Shown in pieces: positions 1-8,575 of a stretch of 64,000 nucleotides of DNA; the first letter of the stretch is position 1, and every line of letters starts with the position of its first letter. A program made the translations under genes and the position numbers. The DNA comes from Catenulispora acidiphila DSM 44928 (lineage in GTDB: Bacteria > Actinomycetota > Actinomycetes > Streptomycetales > Catenulisporaceae). The stretch is taken from the NCBI RefSeq assembly GCF_000024025.1, contig NC_013131.1:8288229-8352228 (forward strand). The letters are read 5' to 3'. Below the pieces are notes generated by a model. It searched no databases and was not told the origin of the DNA. It was given only the letters and a program-made list of their open reading frames with translations.

Positions 1-318
1 CCCGCGCTCCAGGCGCTGCCAGGTGATCAGCCGGGGCAGCTCGGGGTGCTCGGCGTAGATGTCGCACAGCATCACCGCGACGCCGGGCAGGTCCTCCACC
101 TCCAGCGGCAGCCCGTCCACGATCTGCTCGACCAGATCGCTCCACACCGCGTCGAACAGCCCGGCCTTGTTGGTGAAGTAGTGGTAGATCTGCGCCTTGT
201 TGGACTGTGCCGCGTCGGCGATCCGGTCGACCCGGGCTCCGGTGATGCCGTACGCGGCGAACTCGGCCCGGCCCGCCGCGATCAGACGCTGTCTGGTGGC
301 TTCCGCGTCACGCTGCAT
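1..318 (-). CDS. TetR family transcriptional regulator (C-terminus cut by window edge)
   Basis: The visible 106 residues form a TetR N-terminal helix-turn-helix: ITGARVDRIADAA, then SNKAQIYHYFTNKAGLF, the usual recognition helix and following tyrosine/phenylalanine pattern. The ligand-binding half runs past position 1. An ATG at 318 is chosen; an in-frame GTG lies two codons upstream at 324. It sits 25 bp behind the ABC-F gene on the same strand, and an imperfect palindrome lies between the two. It is therefore probably a repressor acting on itself and perhaps on the adjacent resistance gene. The ligand is unknown. Confidence 0.9.
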   Translation of the reverse strand, partial: MQRDAEATRQRLIAAGRAEFAAYGITGARVDRIADAAQSNKAQIYHYFTNKAGLFDAVWSDLVEQIVDGLPLEVEDLPGVAVMLCDIYAEHPELPRLITWQRLERG

Positions 319-338
319 GACCACCAGCCTAACGCACC

Positions 339-360
339 ATCAACTAACTATTTGGTTGAT
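339..360. promoter_or_regulatory. candidate TetR operator
   Basis: This is a 22-bp imperfect palindrome with outer arms ATCAAC and GTTGAT; most of the inner positions are also symmetric. It overlaps the last codons of the ABC-F gene and lies about 20 bp upstream of the TetR start, where an autoregulatory operator would be expected. The binding protein is inferred from position only. Confidence 0.45.
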
Positions 361-1969
361 TTAGGGATCCTTCGCGGATCTCCAGCCGCCGGTCCACCCC
401 GATCTCCGCCAGGAACCGCTCGTCGTGACTCACCACGATGAAGGCTCCCTGGTAGGCGTTCAGCGCGTTCTCCAGCTGCCCGACGCTGACCAGGTCCAGG
501 TTGTTCGTCGGCTCGTCCAGCAACAGCAGGTGCGGCGCGGGCTCGGCGTACAACACGCAGGCCAGCGTCGCGCGCAGCCGCTCGCCGCCGGACAGCACCC
601 GCACCGGCAGATGGATGCGCGCACCCCGGAACAGGAACCGCGCCAGCACGTTCAGCCGCTGCCCGTCCGCCAGCGACGGCGCGAACGCCGCGAAGTTCTC
701 CGCGACGGTCTTGGCGTCATCCAGCAGGTCCAGCCGCTGCGACAGGTACGCCACGCGGCCGTCCGCGCGCCGCACCGTCCCGGCGTCCGGCTCCAGATCG
801 CCGTGGATCAGCCGCATCAGCGTCGACTTGCCCGCGCCGTTCCCGCCGGACAGCGCGATCCGCTCCGGTCCCCGAATGGTCAGGTCGACACCGTCACCGG
901 CGAAGATCTCGTTGTCCCCCAGCCGCTTGCGCAGCTGCTCCCCCACGAACAACGTCCGCCCCGCGGGTACCTGCGTATCCGGCAACTCCAGCGCGATGCT
1001 CTGATCGGCGCGCACCGCCTTGGCAGCCTGGTCAGCACGCTCCTTCGCCTCACCGACGCGGGAAGCATGCATCGTCTGCGCGCTGCCGGCAGTTTTCTCC
1101 GCGCCACGCTTCATGTTCCCGGCGAAGATCCTCGGCAGCCCGGCGTTCTTGAGGTTCTTCGCCGCAGTGCTGGCGCGCCGGTCAGCTCGCTCGCGCGCCT
1201 GCTGCATCTCCCGCTTCTCGCGCTTGAGCTCTTGCTCGGCGTTCCGCAGGTTGCGCTCCGCGTTTTCACGCTCGGCGGCGACCGCTTCCTCGTAGGCGCT
1301 GAAGTTCCCGCCATAGAACCGGATCTCTCCGGCGTCGAGCTCGGCGATGCGGTCCATCTGGTCCAGCAACTCGCGGTCGTGGCTGACCACCAGGACACAG
1401 CCGCGCTGACTGGCGATGACCTCATAGAGCTTGTGCCGCGCCCCGCCGTCCAGGTTGTTGGTCGGCTCGTCGAGCAGCAGCACGTCAGGGCTCTGGATCA
1501 GCAACGCGGCGAGCCCGAGCGAGACCACCTGCCCGCCGCTGAGCGCGCCGAGCGGCTGCCGCAGCGAGACGTGCCCGAGACCGAGCCGGTCCAGTTCGAT
1601 CCGCGCGCGGTCCTCGACGTCCCAGTCGTCGCCGATGGTGGTGAAGTGCCGCTCGTCGGTGTCGCCGGACTCGATGGCGTCCAGCGCCGCGATGACGTCG
1701 GCGACGCCCAACACCTCGGCGACCGTGCGCCCGGCGGTCAGCGGCAGGTCCTGCGGGAGGTAGCCGAGGACGCCCTCGACCGTGACCGAACCGGCGGACG
1801 GCGCCAGCGCGCCGCTGATCAGGCGGAGCAGGGTGGACTTGCCGGCGCCGTTGGGGGCGACCAGGCCGATGCGTCCGGCCTCGAGGCTGAAGCTGAGGTC
1901 GTGGAAGACCGGGGTGTCGTCGGGCCAGGTGAAGGACAAGCCGGAGACGACGACAGAGGACTGTGACAT
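344..1969 (-). CDS. ABC-F family ATPase, probable ribosomal-protection antibiotic resistance protein
   Basis: The 541-residue protein has two ABC cassettes and no membrane segments, the ABC-F layout. The first cassette has Walker [10 protein letters not shown], signature LSGGQ and [12 protein letters not shown] charged, Arg/Glu/Lys-rich interdomain linker (about residues 220-320) follows. The second cassette has [18 protein letters not shown] and [12 protein letters not shown]. Both Walker B motifs keep the catalytic glutamate. Length and the DEPTNNLD signature match actinobacterial ABC-F proteins such as OleB, TlrC and LmrC, which displace antibiotics from the ribosome. The gene has a structured leader with a small ORF and a downstream tetR. 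Drug specificity cannot be read from the sequence; a housekeeping EttA-like role is less likely given the leader and neighbour. Confidence 0.9.
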   Translation of the reverse strand: MSQSSVVVSGLSFTWPDDTPVFHDLSFSLEAGRIGLVAPNGAGKSTLLRLISGALAPSAGSVTVEGVLGYLPQDLPLTAGRTVAEVLGVADVIAALDAIESGDTDERHFTTIGDDWDVEDRARIELDRLGLGHVSLRQPLGALSGGQVVSLGLAALLIQSPDVLLLDEPTNNLDGGARHKLYEVIASQRGCVLVVSHDRELLDQMDRIAELDAGEIRFYGGNFSAYEEAVAAERENAERNLRNAEQELKREKREMQQARERADRRASTAAKNLKNAGLPRIFAGNMKRGAEKTAGSAQTMHASRVGEAKERADQAAKAVRADQSIALELPDTQVPAGRTLFVGEQLRKRLGDNEIFAGDGVDLTIRGPERIALSGGNGAGKSTLMRLIHGDLEPDAGTVRRADGRVAYLSQRLDLLDDAKTVAENFAAFAPSLADGQRLNVLARFLFRGARIHLPVRVLSGGERLRATLACVLYAEPAPHLLLLDEPTNNLDLVSVGQLENALNAYQGAFIVVSHDERFLAEIGVDRRLEIREGSLNQPNS

Positions 1970-2008
1970 GAGAGTGCCCTTGAAAAGGAGGAGGACAGAA
2001 GAAGGTGA

Positions 2009-2085
2009 CGGCGAAACGGCGCCGAGTCGCGGATCAAGAGTGATCAGAACGCGCTCGGGAGCCCGGACATCTCAGTGCGAGATGT
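2009..2085 (-). promoter_or_regulatory. structured 5' leader of the ABC-F gene (candidate attenuator)
   Basis: Three stem-loops lie between the leader ORF and the ABC-F start. The first is a perfect 7-bp stem at 2067-2085 (ACATCTC/GAGATGT, 5-nt loop) overlapping the leader ORF end. The second is GATCA/TGATC with a 4-nt loop at 2032-2045. The third is a 5-bp GC stem at 2009-2024 (CGGCG/CGCCG). The arrangement suits translation-coupled attenuation. I did not see a classic U-tract terminator, so the switch could act on translation or through Rho. Confidence 0.45.
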
Positions 2086-2101
2086 CGTCGTCGCTCAGCA
2101 T
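2072..2101 (-). CDS. candidate leader peptide of the ABC-F gene (9 aa)
   Basis: A ten-codon ORF (MLSDDDISH, stop) starts at 2101. A strong ribosome binding site, AAAAAGGAG, lies just upstream. It ends 102 bp before the ABC-F start. Its last codons and stop lie inside a perfect hairpin (2067-2085), so a ribosome on the ORF would change RNA folding. Antibiotic-induced stalling on such leaders controls erm and many ABC-F genes. That role is inferred here from layout, not from a known stalling motif. Confidence 0.6.
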   Translation of the reverse strand: MLSDDDISH

Positions 2102-2160
2102 GTCGAACTCCTTTTTCACCGATGCCCAAGCACCGTAACACGGGACCTACCTGCGAGCTC

Positions 2161-2174
2161 ACCGATTTTTCGGT
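2161..2174. terminator. weak hairpin downstream of the alpha/beta hydrolase
   Basis: A perfect 5-bp inverted repeat (ACCGA/TCGGT) has a 4-nt A/T loop. It lies about 20 bp past the stop of the hydrolase gene and upstream of the ABC-F leader. It could end hydrolase transcription or be part of the ABC-F promoter region; the stem is too short to decide. Confidence 0.25.
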
Positions 2175-2195
2175 TGACAGCGGAGCGGCGATTTG

Positions 2196-2969
2196 TCAGA
2201 AGTCTGAGACGTTGTCCGCGAGCCAGGTGAGGACGTAGTCGGCGATGTCGCGCCAGCCACTGTCGAAGACCAGCGAGTGGCCTCTGTCGGCGAACTGCTT
2301 CAGGTCGGTGACGGCGGTGGAGTCGCTGTAGAGCTTGTAGGTGGCGCGCGTGACGGCGTCCGTCACCATCCGGTCTTCCTGCCCGGAGACCAGCAGCAGT
2401 GGTCCGCGCGCCGTGTTGTCCGTGTTGACGGCGAGTTCGCCCTCGGTCAGCAGGCGGTGCGGCGCGGGCAGCGCGTAGCGCTCGTAGAGCTTCCCCGCTT
2501 CCTGCTCGCCGACGGTGTTCGCGACGAGGGACCGGAACTGCTGGCGCGGCATCGGGACGAAGCCGTTGTCCTCGACAGAAGCGCTGAAAAGCTTGCTGGA
2601 CATACGATTCGACTCGGCGTCGGGCAGGACGAGACCGGTCGGCGGCTGCGGCGCGATCGCCACGGCTGCCTGGCCGATGCCGGCGCCGAGCAGCCGCTGG
2701 GCGATGAGGCCGCCGAGCGCGTGGCCGATGAGCACCGCCGGGGTGTCGCAGGATCGTGCGATCCGCTCGTAGTGCGCGAGCAGGTCGCCGATCCGGAGAT
2801 CGCGGACCGGATCGAGGTTCCGGCGAGCCGCGGCCACGGTCGGTTCCTCGCCCGGCCAGCCTGGGACGTCCACCGCGTAGCCGTGTCTGGCGAACCTCTC
2901 TGCCCAAGCCTCCCAGCTCGACGCGTGCAGCCATGCGCCATGGATGAGGACTACAGGGGTGGTCTGCAC
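2196..2969 (-). CDS. alpha/beta hydrolase fold protein lacking the nucleophile serine
   Basis: The start is taken as GTG 2969 (MQTTPVVLIHGAW), with GGAAGG seven bases upstream, giving 257 residues. The fold is clear: the oxyanion motif LIHGAWLHASSWEAW near the N-terminus, an elbow at about residue 82, an acidic residue in GQEDRM and a C-terminal histidine in DRGHSLVF. The elbow reads GHALGG, so the nucleophile serine (residue 84) is alanine (codon GCG) while the other triad candidates remain. Relatives with GHSLGG are esterases or haloperoxidase-like hydrolases. This protein may be catalytically dead, a binding protein, or use other chemistry; a single-codon change or sequencing error cannot be excluded. 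Confidence 0.85.
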   Translation of the reverse strand: MQTTPVVLIHGAWLHASSWEAWAERFARHGYAVDVPGWPGEEPTVAAARRNLDPVRDLRIGDLLAHYERIARSCDTPAVLIGHALGGLIAQRLLGAGIGQAAVAIAPQPPTGLVLPDAESNRMSSKLFSASVEDNGFVPMPRQQFRSLVANTVGEQEAGKLYERYALPAPHRLLTEGELAVNTDNTARGPLLLVSGQEDRMVTDAVTRATYKLYSDSTAVTDLKQFADRGHSLVFDSGWRDIADYVLTWLADNVSDF

Positions 2970-3098
2970 AACAGAGCCTTCCGACAGTGGGCGGGCAGGG
3001 AGCGGGGGCAGGGCATGGCTGGGAAATCGGCTGCGGCACAAAGCGTTCGGGCCCCGCCCCCGTCCCGGGGCGGGCCCGAACCACACCGCGCGCCCGGC

Positions 3099-3680
3099 TC
3101 AGACCGGCTGAACCGTACCCCGGCGCGCCTTCCAGGCCAGCAGAGCGGCCTGGACGATGAAGAAGATCCCGCCGCCGGTGGCGTAGACGGACAGGACCGA
3201 CAACGACGGCTTGTCCCCCGCGGCCTGCGCGTCGTAGAAGACGCCCACGACGAACGACAGCCCGCCGGCGATCAGCATCGGCCACTGCTTGCCCAGCTCC
3301 GGACCGCGGCGCCGCAGACCGACGGCGACCTGCGCCGCGCCGGAAAGGACAGCCCACGCCCCGAACGTGGCCAGCGCCGCCGCCGCACCGCTCGCCCCGC
3401 CGGCGATGCCGACGCCGATCGCGGCGAGCGTGCTCAGCACGCCGTTGAACGCCGTGACCCGGCGCTCCGGTCCGTCCGGACCCAGCCGGTAGTCGACCAC
3501 GGAGGACACCGCGTCGAGCAGCGGATAGGCGATCAGCAGCGTGACCGCCGCCGCGCTGAGGGACTCGTGGGCCTTGTAGGCGTCCGCGAAGGCCGCGGCC
3601 CACGCCACCGCCAGCACGCCCCGCGTGAGGTACAGCCGTGTCAGGGGGCTGCGTCCGGCGTCCGCCGTCGTCGTACTCAT
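3099..3680 (-). CDS. small integral membrane protein (DUF308/HdeD-like)
   Basis: 193 residues with about six hydrophobic segments, for example LTRGVLAVAWAAAFADAY, VTLLIAYPLLDAVSSVV and PMLIAGGLSFVVGVFYD. A good ribosome binding site (AAGGAGAAGGTC) precedes the ATG at 3680. The general look resembles the small HdeD-like or DUF308 membrane proteins, but no catalytic motif is present and the function is unknown. It lies between two hydrolase genes on the same strand with over 50-bp gaps on both sides, so operon membership is uncertain. Confidence 0.8.
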   Translation of the reverse strand: MSTTTADAGRSPLTRLYLTRGVLAVAWAAAFADAYKAHESLSAAAVTLLIAYPLLDAVSSVVDYRLGPDGPERRVTAFNGVLSTLAAIGVGIAGGASGAAAALATFGAWAVLSGAAQVAVGLRRRGPELGKQWPMLIAGGLSFVVGVFYDAQAAGDKPSLSVLSVYATGGGIFFIVQAALLAWKARRGTVQPV

Positions 3681-3736
3681 GACCTTCTCCTTAGTGTTCG
3701 AGTTTCAGGCCGGCGTCGTCAGGCGTGCCGGTGTCG

Positions 3737-5404
3737 TCAGTTGTGCGACGGGTTCACGCAGCGGAAGCTGGCGGGGTTCGTCACGTCGCCGTGGCCGGAG
3801 TAGTGGGACACCATCGGGTAGCGGCAGACGTCGCGGTCGACGGTGCCGGTCGTGGTGGTGCCGGTGCTGGAGGTGGTGGCGGTCGGCAGCGTCGCGTGCA
3901 GGACGGCCGGCGCCTTGCCGTGCTCGACCCAGGTGGTCAGCGCGGTCATGTCGTCGACGCCGACGCCCTGCAGACCGCAGTGCGCCACGCCGGGAGCCAG
4001 GAACACCCGGTAGAAGTCGTCGACCTTCTTGGTGCCGCCCATCAGCGCGTCGACCCGCTGGCGGTAGTCGACGGTGCCCGCGGTCGGGATCAGCTGGTCG
4101 GAGTCGCCCTGCCAGGTGATGAGCTTGCCGCCGTTGTTGCGGAAGGCGGTCAGGTTCGGGTTGGAGGTGCCGATGACGCTGTCGTACTGGCTGCGCGCCT
4201 TCTGGAAGATCTGGTCGAACTGCGCGTAGGTCAGGTTCGCGGAGCTGAACGAGGGGTCCTTCTCCACGAAGTTGGCGACCCACTGCGCCGGCACGATGAA
4301 CGGCGAGCCGGTGGTGACGCCGTCGGTGGTGCTGGACGCCGCCAGGTAGCTGAAGTCGGCGCCGACCGGCAGGCCGTACCAGAGCCGCTTGCCGTTGGTG
4401 TCGCGCGGACCGTCCCAGATCTTGCGGACCACGGCGGCGTCGGCGGCGCTGATGGTGACCGGCTTGCCGTCGCAGGTGATCGTGGTCCCGACCAGGCGGC
4501 GCGGGTCGTAGTCGCACGCGCCCGGGTCGCTGATCAGGCCGTCGACCGCGCCGTCGAGCTTGTCGCAGGACTTGAGCGCGGCGGCGTTGAAGGCGTTGAA
4601 CTCACACAGGGTGGGATAGGTGTGCGTCTGGTTCATCACCACCTGCGGCCACAGGGTCGCGACCTCGAACTGGTTCCAGTTGATGCCGGGCGCGTCAGCG
4701 TTGATGCCGTTGTAGTCGCTCGGGTACTGCTGGGCTTCCATGTAGCCCTGGCGTCCGCCGGTGGAGCAGCCGTTGAAGTAGGAGTAGTTCGCGGCGTGGG
4801 TGTAGACGTCGGCCACGACCTGCTTGCCGACCAGGGTCATCTCGTGCACCGAGCGGGAGGCGAAGTCGGTCAGCGCCGCGGTGTTGATCTGGCCGTCGGC
4901 GCCGAGCGCCCAGCTGGAGTTCAAGCCGCTGCTGTCGACACCGGCGTCAGTCATGGCAGCGGCGTAGCCCTGCTTGACCGCGGTCGCCACGTTGCTGATC
5001 TGCCCGGCGGCATAAGCGGCGCCGCCGACGCCCTGGAAGCGGCCGTTCCAGCCGGTCTGCGGCAGCCAGACCTGCACCTTGGCGTGGTCGTTCGCGCCGG
5101 GGTGGGTCACGGTGACGGTCACTTCGCAGTGCGCCGGGACGTCGGCGACCGGGAAGCCGCCCAGCGGCGGGGTGCCGGGGACCTGGAAGGTGCCCGCCAG
5201 AACGCTGACTGCCGTCACTGACTCCACGACGGCACCAGAGGGCGCCGGGATCTGGAACGGGGAACAGGTGTAGCCCGTCGGGTGCGAAGCCGAGGCGGCA
5301 GCCGTCGCCGGCGCCGCCGCGAAGGCGCTCACCGGGACGTAGACAGCGGCACCCACCAGCGGCACCGCGGCCGCCGTGATCGTCAGAAGCCGTCGTCGTT
5401 TCAT
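3737..5404 (-). CDS. secreted tannase/feruloyl esterase family protein
   Basis: The start is ATG 5404 (MKRRRLLTI) behind GAGGAG, giving 555 residues with a clear Sec signal peptide (Arg/Lys-rich start, hydrophobic core to AFAAAPATA). The nucleophile elbow GCSTGGRQG places Ser214 beside Cys213. A downstream GDSDQLIPT supplies the aspartate and APGVAHCG a histidine followed by cysteine. This is the Cys-Ser/Asp/His-Cys arrangement of the tannase family, where a disulfide holds the triad together. The enzyme should hydrolyse galloyl or feruloyl esters from plant polyphenols outside the cell; the exact ester is not predictable. It is divergent from a second secreted esterase. Confidence 0.92.
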   Translation of the reverse strand: MKRRRLLTITAAAVPLVGAAVYVPVSAFAAAPATAAASASHPTGYTCSPFQIPAPSGAVVESVTAVSVLAGTFQVPGTPPLGGFPVADVPAHCEVTVTVTHPGANDHAKVQVWLPQTGWNGRFQGVGGAAYAAGQISNVATAVKQGYAAAMTDAGVDSSGLNSSWALGADGQINTAALTDFASRSVHEMTLVGKQVVADVYTHAANYSYFNGCSTGGRQGYMEAQQYPSDYNGINADAPGINWNQFEVATLWPQVVMNQTHTYPTLCEFNAFNAAALKSCDKLDGAVDGLISDPGACDYDPRRLVGTTITCDGKPVTISAADAAVVRKIWDGPRDTNGKRLWYGLPVGADFSYLAASSTTDGVTTGSPFIVPAQWVANFVEKDPSFSSANLTYAQFDQIFQKARSQYDSVIGTSNPNLTAFRNNGGKLITWQGDSDQLIPTAGTVDYRQRVDALMGGTKKVDDFYRVFLAPGVAHCGLQGVGVDDMTALTTWVEHGKAPAVLHATLPTATTSSTGTTTTGTVDRDVCRYPMVSHYSGHGDVTNPASFRCVNPSHN

Positions 5405-5614
5405 GGTTCTCCTCAGGTGGAAGGGGATGGCTCCCTCACTCTCGGGGACGTCCCGGCACCGGCACATCAGTCACGTGACGCTCAGTCTTTTCCGGGCTCG
5501 GAGCCGCCCTGACTGCCTCCGCGACTGGGAGTCAGATGACCGATGTCGCCGGCTGAGCCGCCGGGTGACAGTGAGGGCCGCACCACCCACACCAGCCCTC
5601 GAAAGGGAACTGCC

Positions 5615-6466
5615 ATGTTCACGCTCCCCCATAGCCGCAAGCGTCGCCTCCTCGCCGGATCCACCGCGGTCGTCGGCGCGGCGGCCGCGCTCGGCGCGTT
5701 CGCGCTCACCGGTACCGCCGACGCCGCGTCCCGCCCGGCGTCCGCCGACCGCGCCCCGAAGCCGACGGTCGTCCTGGAGCACGGCGCGTTCGCGGACGCC
5801 TCGAGCTGGGACGGCGTCATCACCGACCTGCGCCGCGACGGCTATCCGGTGGTCGCCGCGGCGAACCCGCTGCGCGGTCCGGCCTCCGACGCCGCCACGC
5901 TGCGCGCCCTCATCGAGCACATCAAGGGCCCGGTCATCCTGGTCGGCCACTCCTACGGCGGCTCGGTCATCAGCGAGGCGGCCGTCGGCGAGAGCAACGT
6001 CAAGGCCCTGGTCTATGTCGCGGCGTTCCTGCCGGCGCCGGGCGAGAGCGCGCTGCAGCTGACGAACCAGTTCCCGGGCTCGACGCTGCCGGCCACGCTG
6101 GACCCGGTGCCGTTCACGAACGCCGACGGCAGCACCGGCACCGACCTGTACATCCAGCAGGACAAGTTCCCGCACCAGTTCGCCGCCGACGTGCCCGCGG
6201 CGCAGGCGGCGCTGATGGCCGAGACGCAGCGGCCGATCGCACAGTCCGCGCTGGAGGAGACGGCGACGGCCGCGGCGTGGAAGACCATTCCCAGCTGGGA
6301 CGTCGTCACCACGCAGGACCTGAACATCCCGCCGGCGGCGCAGGAGTTCATGGCGCAGCGCGCACACGCGCACGTCACCAAGGTCGCCGCCTCGCACTCG
6401 GTCGCGGTGTCGCACCCCGGGGTGGTCACCGACGTCATCGAGCGCGCCGCCCGCGCGACCCGCTGA
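5615..6466 (+). CDS. secreted alpha/beta hydrolase (esterase)
   Basis: 283 residues from ATG 5615 with GAAAGGGAA just upstream. An N-terminal signal peptide (RKRRLLAGSTAVVGAAAA) ends near ADAAS. The mature part begins with VVLEHGAFADASSW, the oxyanion region of the EstC/haloperoxidase-like hydrolases. The elbow GHSYGGSV puts the nucleophile at Ser113, and a late SHSVAVSHPG supplies histidine. The protein is therefore an exported esterase of unknown substrate. A VOC-family gene follows after 14 bp and is probably co-transcribed. The 210-bp gap to the divergent tannase gene should carry both promoters. Confidence 0.9.
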   Translation: MFTLPHSRKRRLLAGSTAVVGAAAALGAFALTGTADAASRPASADRAPKPTVVLEHGAFADASSWDGVITDLRRDGYPVVAAANPLRGPASDAATLRALIEHIKGPVILVGHSYGGSVISEAAVGESNVKALVYVAAFLPAPGESALQLTNQFPGSTLPATLDPVPFTNADGSTGTDLYIQQDKFPHQFAADVPAAQAALMAETQRPIAQSALEETATAAAWKTIPSWDVVTTQDLNIPPAAQEFMAQRAHAHVTKVAASHSVAVSHPGVVTDVIERAARATR

Positions 6467-6480
6467 GGGAGGACTCACTC

Positions 6481-6927
6481 ATGGATCTGAAGCTGGAAGT
6501 CGTCGTCGTGCCGGTGTCCGATGTGGACCGCGCGAAGGATTTCTATATAGAACAGCTGGGATTCCGCCTCGACGCGGACTTCCGGGTGGAGGACGGCTAC
6601 CGGATCGTGCAGGCGACGCCTCCGGGTTCGGAGTGCTCGATCATCTTCGGGGACGGGATGACCCCGACGGCGCCCGGGACGTATCAGGGTCTGCACTTGA
6701 TCGTCACCGACATCGAGGCGGCGCGTGCTGAGCTCTCGGCGCGCGGCGTCGCGGTCAGCGAGCCGTTCCGGGACGCCACCGGCGCGTTCCACCGCGCGGG
6801 CGCCGCCAAGCGCGTTCCGGGTCTGCACCCCGAGCGCCTGAGCTACGGGAGCTTCGCCTCGTTCGAGGACCCGGACGGGAACCAGTGGTTCCTGCAGGAG
6901 ATCTCGCAGCGCGCTCCGGGGCGCTGA
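6481..6927 (+). CDS. VOC (glyoxalase/bleomycin-resistance) superfamily protein
   Basis: 148 residues; the ATG at 6481 follows GGGAGGA. Two beta-alpha-beta modules are visible: VVVPVSDVDRAKDFYIEQL at the N-terminus and HLIVTDIEAARAELSARGV in the second half, ending in FEDPDGNQWFLQEI. His (GLHLIV) and the final Glu are in the positions used as metal ligands in this superfamily. Members include glyoxalases, dioxygenases and drug-binding proteins, so the reaction is not assignable. It directly follows the secreted esterase gene and precedes a strong terminator. Confidence 0.88.
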   Translation: MDLKLEVVVVPVSDVDRAKDFYIEQLGFRLDADFRVEDGYRIVQATPPGSECSIIFGDGMTPTAPGTYQGLHLIVTDIEAARAELSARGVAVSEPFRDATGAFHRAGAAKRVPGLHPERLSYGSFASFEDPDGNQWFLQEISQRAPGR

Positions 6928-6944
6928 GCGGTCTCCCCTTGACC

Positions 6945-6986
6945 GCCGAGGGGGCGGTTCCTCCCCGTTCACACCGCCCCCTCGGC
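6945..6986 (+). terminator. rho-independent-type terminator after the esterase-VOC pair
   Basis: A perfect 14-bp inverted repeat (GCCGAGGGGGCGGT and its complement) encloses a 14-nt loop and is followed by a short T-rich stretch (CTTTTCT). It lies 17 bp after the VOC stop codon. Confidence 0.8.
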
Positions 6987-7092
6987 TGAGCTTTTCTGGT
7001 CATCCCCCTTCTCTCCTCCCTTCTTCCGCCTTTTCTGCCGCGCCTTCTGAGCCTTTCTGAACCTTCCCAAGAGCCGTTTCGGAGACAGAACC

Positions 7093-8538
7093 ATGCCAGG
7101 CACCACCACCCGCACCTTCGACGTCATCGTGATCGGCGCCGGTCCGGTCGGCGAGAACGTCGCCGACCGGACCACCGCCGCCGGTCTGGACACCGTCATC
7201 GTCGAGGCGGAGCGCGTCGGCGGCGAGTGCTCGTATTGGGCGTGCGATCCGAGCAAGGCGCTGCTGCGGCCGGTGTTGCTGCACAGCGAGCTGCGGGGCA
7301 CACCCGGACTCGAGAGCGCGGCGAATCAGACCCTTGATGCCGCAGCTGTCTTGAGGCACCGCAACACGATGGCGAGCGAGTGGGACGACGCGGGCCAGGT
7401 GGAGTGGCTGAACAAGGCCGGGATCAGCCTGATCCGCGGGCACGGCCGGCTCGCCGGTCCGAAGGAGGTGACCGTCACGACGCCGGAGGGCGACGTGCTG
7501 CTGCTGACGGCGCGGCACGCGGTGGCGGTGTGCACGGGGACGACCGCGGCACTGCCGCCGCTGCCCGGCCTTGAGGAACTGCGGCCGTGGACCAGCCGTG
7601 AGGCGACCAGCGCGAAAGAGGTTCCGGCGCGGCTGGCGATCCTCGGCGCGGGTGTCGTCGCGACTGAGATGGCTACGGCGTGGCAGGCACTGGGTTCGCA
7701 GGTGACGCTGATCGCGCGCGAGCCGGGTCTGCTGCCGCGCGTCGAGCAGTTCGCGGCGGATCTGGTCACCGAGCGGCTGCGTGAATCAGGGGTCGATATC
7801 CGCTTCGATTCGGGGATCGCCGGCGCTGTGCGCTCCCCCGATTCCGGCGACGTGCACATCACGCTGGTCGACGGCAGCGAGGTGGTCGTCGACGAGCTGT
7901 TGCTGGCGACCGGTCGCGCGCCGCGTACCGACGACCTGGGCATGGAGACTGTGGGACTGCGGGCCGGCGACTGGCTGGCGGTCGACGACCTGTTCACCGT
8001 CGAGGAGGTCGACGGCGAGTGGCTGTACGCGGTCGGGGACGTCAACCGGCGCGCGCTGTTCACGCACCAGGGCAAGTATCAGGCGCGGATCGCCGGGGCA
8101 GTGATCGCGGCGCGCGCGCATCGGCGTCCGCTGGACATCCGGCGCTGGAGCCGGTTCGTGGGCACGGCCGACCGGGTCGCGGTGCCGCAGGTGGTGTTCA
8201 CCGATCCGGAGATCGCGGCCGTCGGGCTCACGACGGCCGAGGCCGAGCGGACCGGCCAGGTCGTGGACGTCGTGGACTACGAGATCGGGCAGGTCGCCGG
8301 CGCGGCGCTGCACACCGTCGGCTACCGCGGACACGCGCGGCTGCTGATCGACCCCCGGCGGCGCACTGTCGTCGGCGCGACGTTCGCCGGGGCGGGCGTC
8401 GCCGAGCTGCTGCACTCGGCGACGATCGCGATCACCGGCGAGATGCCCGTGGAGCGGTTGTGGCACGCGGTACCGGCGTTCCCGACCATCAGCGAGGTGT
8501 GGCTGCGGTTGTTGGAGACGTATCGGGACGCGATCTAG
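7093..8538 (+). CDS. FAD-dependent class I pyridine nucleotide-disulfide oxidoreductase
   Basis: 481 residues. The FAD-binding motif is VIVIGAGPVGENVA. The redox disulfide is Cys46-x4-Cys51 (GGECSYWAC). An NAD(P) site (LAILGAGVVATEMA) and the second FAD motif (YAVGDVNRRALF) follow, then the dimerisation domain. This layout matches dihydrolipoamide, mycothione and mercuric reductases. In those with a catalytic His-Pro-Thr-x-x-Glu, the histidine activates the thiol. Here the motif reads FPTISE with Phe463 at that place, as in a subgroup of actinobacterial homologues of unknown substrate. A flavin reductase of some disulfide or quinone is the safest call. A TetR gene follows closely. Confidence 0.9.
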   Translation: MPGTTTRTFDVIVIGAGPVGENVADRTTAAGLDTVIVEAERVGGECSYWACDPSKALLRPVLLHSELRGTPGLESAANQTLDAAAVLRHRNTMASEWDDAGQVEWLNKAGISLIRGHGRLAGPKEVTVTTPEGDVLLLTARHAVAVCTGTTAALPPLPGLEELRPWTSREATSAKEVPARLAILGAGVVATEMATAWQALGSQVTLIAREPGLLPRVEQFAADLVTERLRESGVDIRFDSGIAGAVRSPDSGDVHITLVDGSEVVVDELLLATGRAPRTDDLGMETVGLRAGDWLAVDDLFTVEEVDGEWLYAVGDVNRRALFTHQGKYQARIAGAVIAARAHRRPLDIRRWSRFVGTADRVAVPQVVFTDPEIAAVGLTTAEAERTGQVVDVVDYEIGQVAGAALHTVGYRGHARLLIDPRRRTVVGATFAGAGVAELLHSATIAITGEMPVERLWHAVPAFPTISEVWLRLLETYRDAI

Positions 8539-8546
8539 AGTCGGAG

Positions 8547-8556
8547 GGAACGTTCC
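8547..8556. promoter_or_regulatory. candidate operator upstream of a TetR gene
   Basis: A perfect 10-bp palindrome GGAACGTTCC lies between the oxidoreductase stop and the TetR ATG at 8576, with partly symmetric flanks (TCGGA and TCCGA). Its position fits autoregulation by the TetR protein; nothing shows binding directly. Confidence 0.35.
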
Positions 8557-8575
8557 GAGAGCTGGGAGGCGCGCG

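Noticed and set aside
5471..5478. TCACGTGA palindrome between the divergent esterase genes as an operator
   Set aside because: Eight bases are expected by chance and no partner regulator is nearby.
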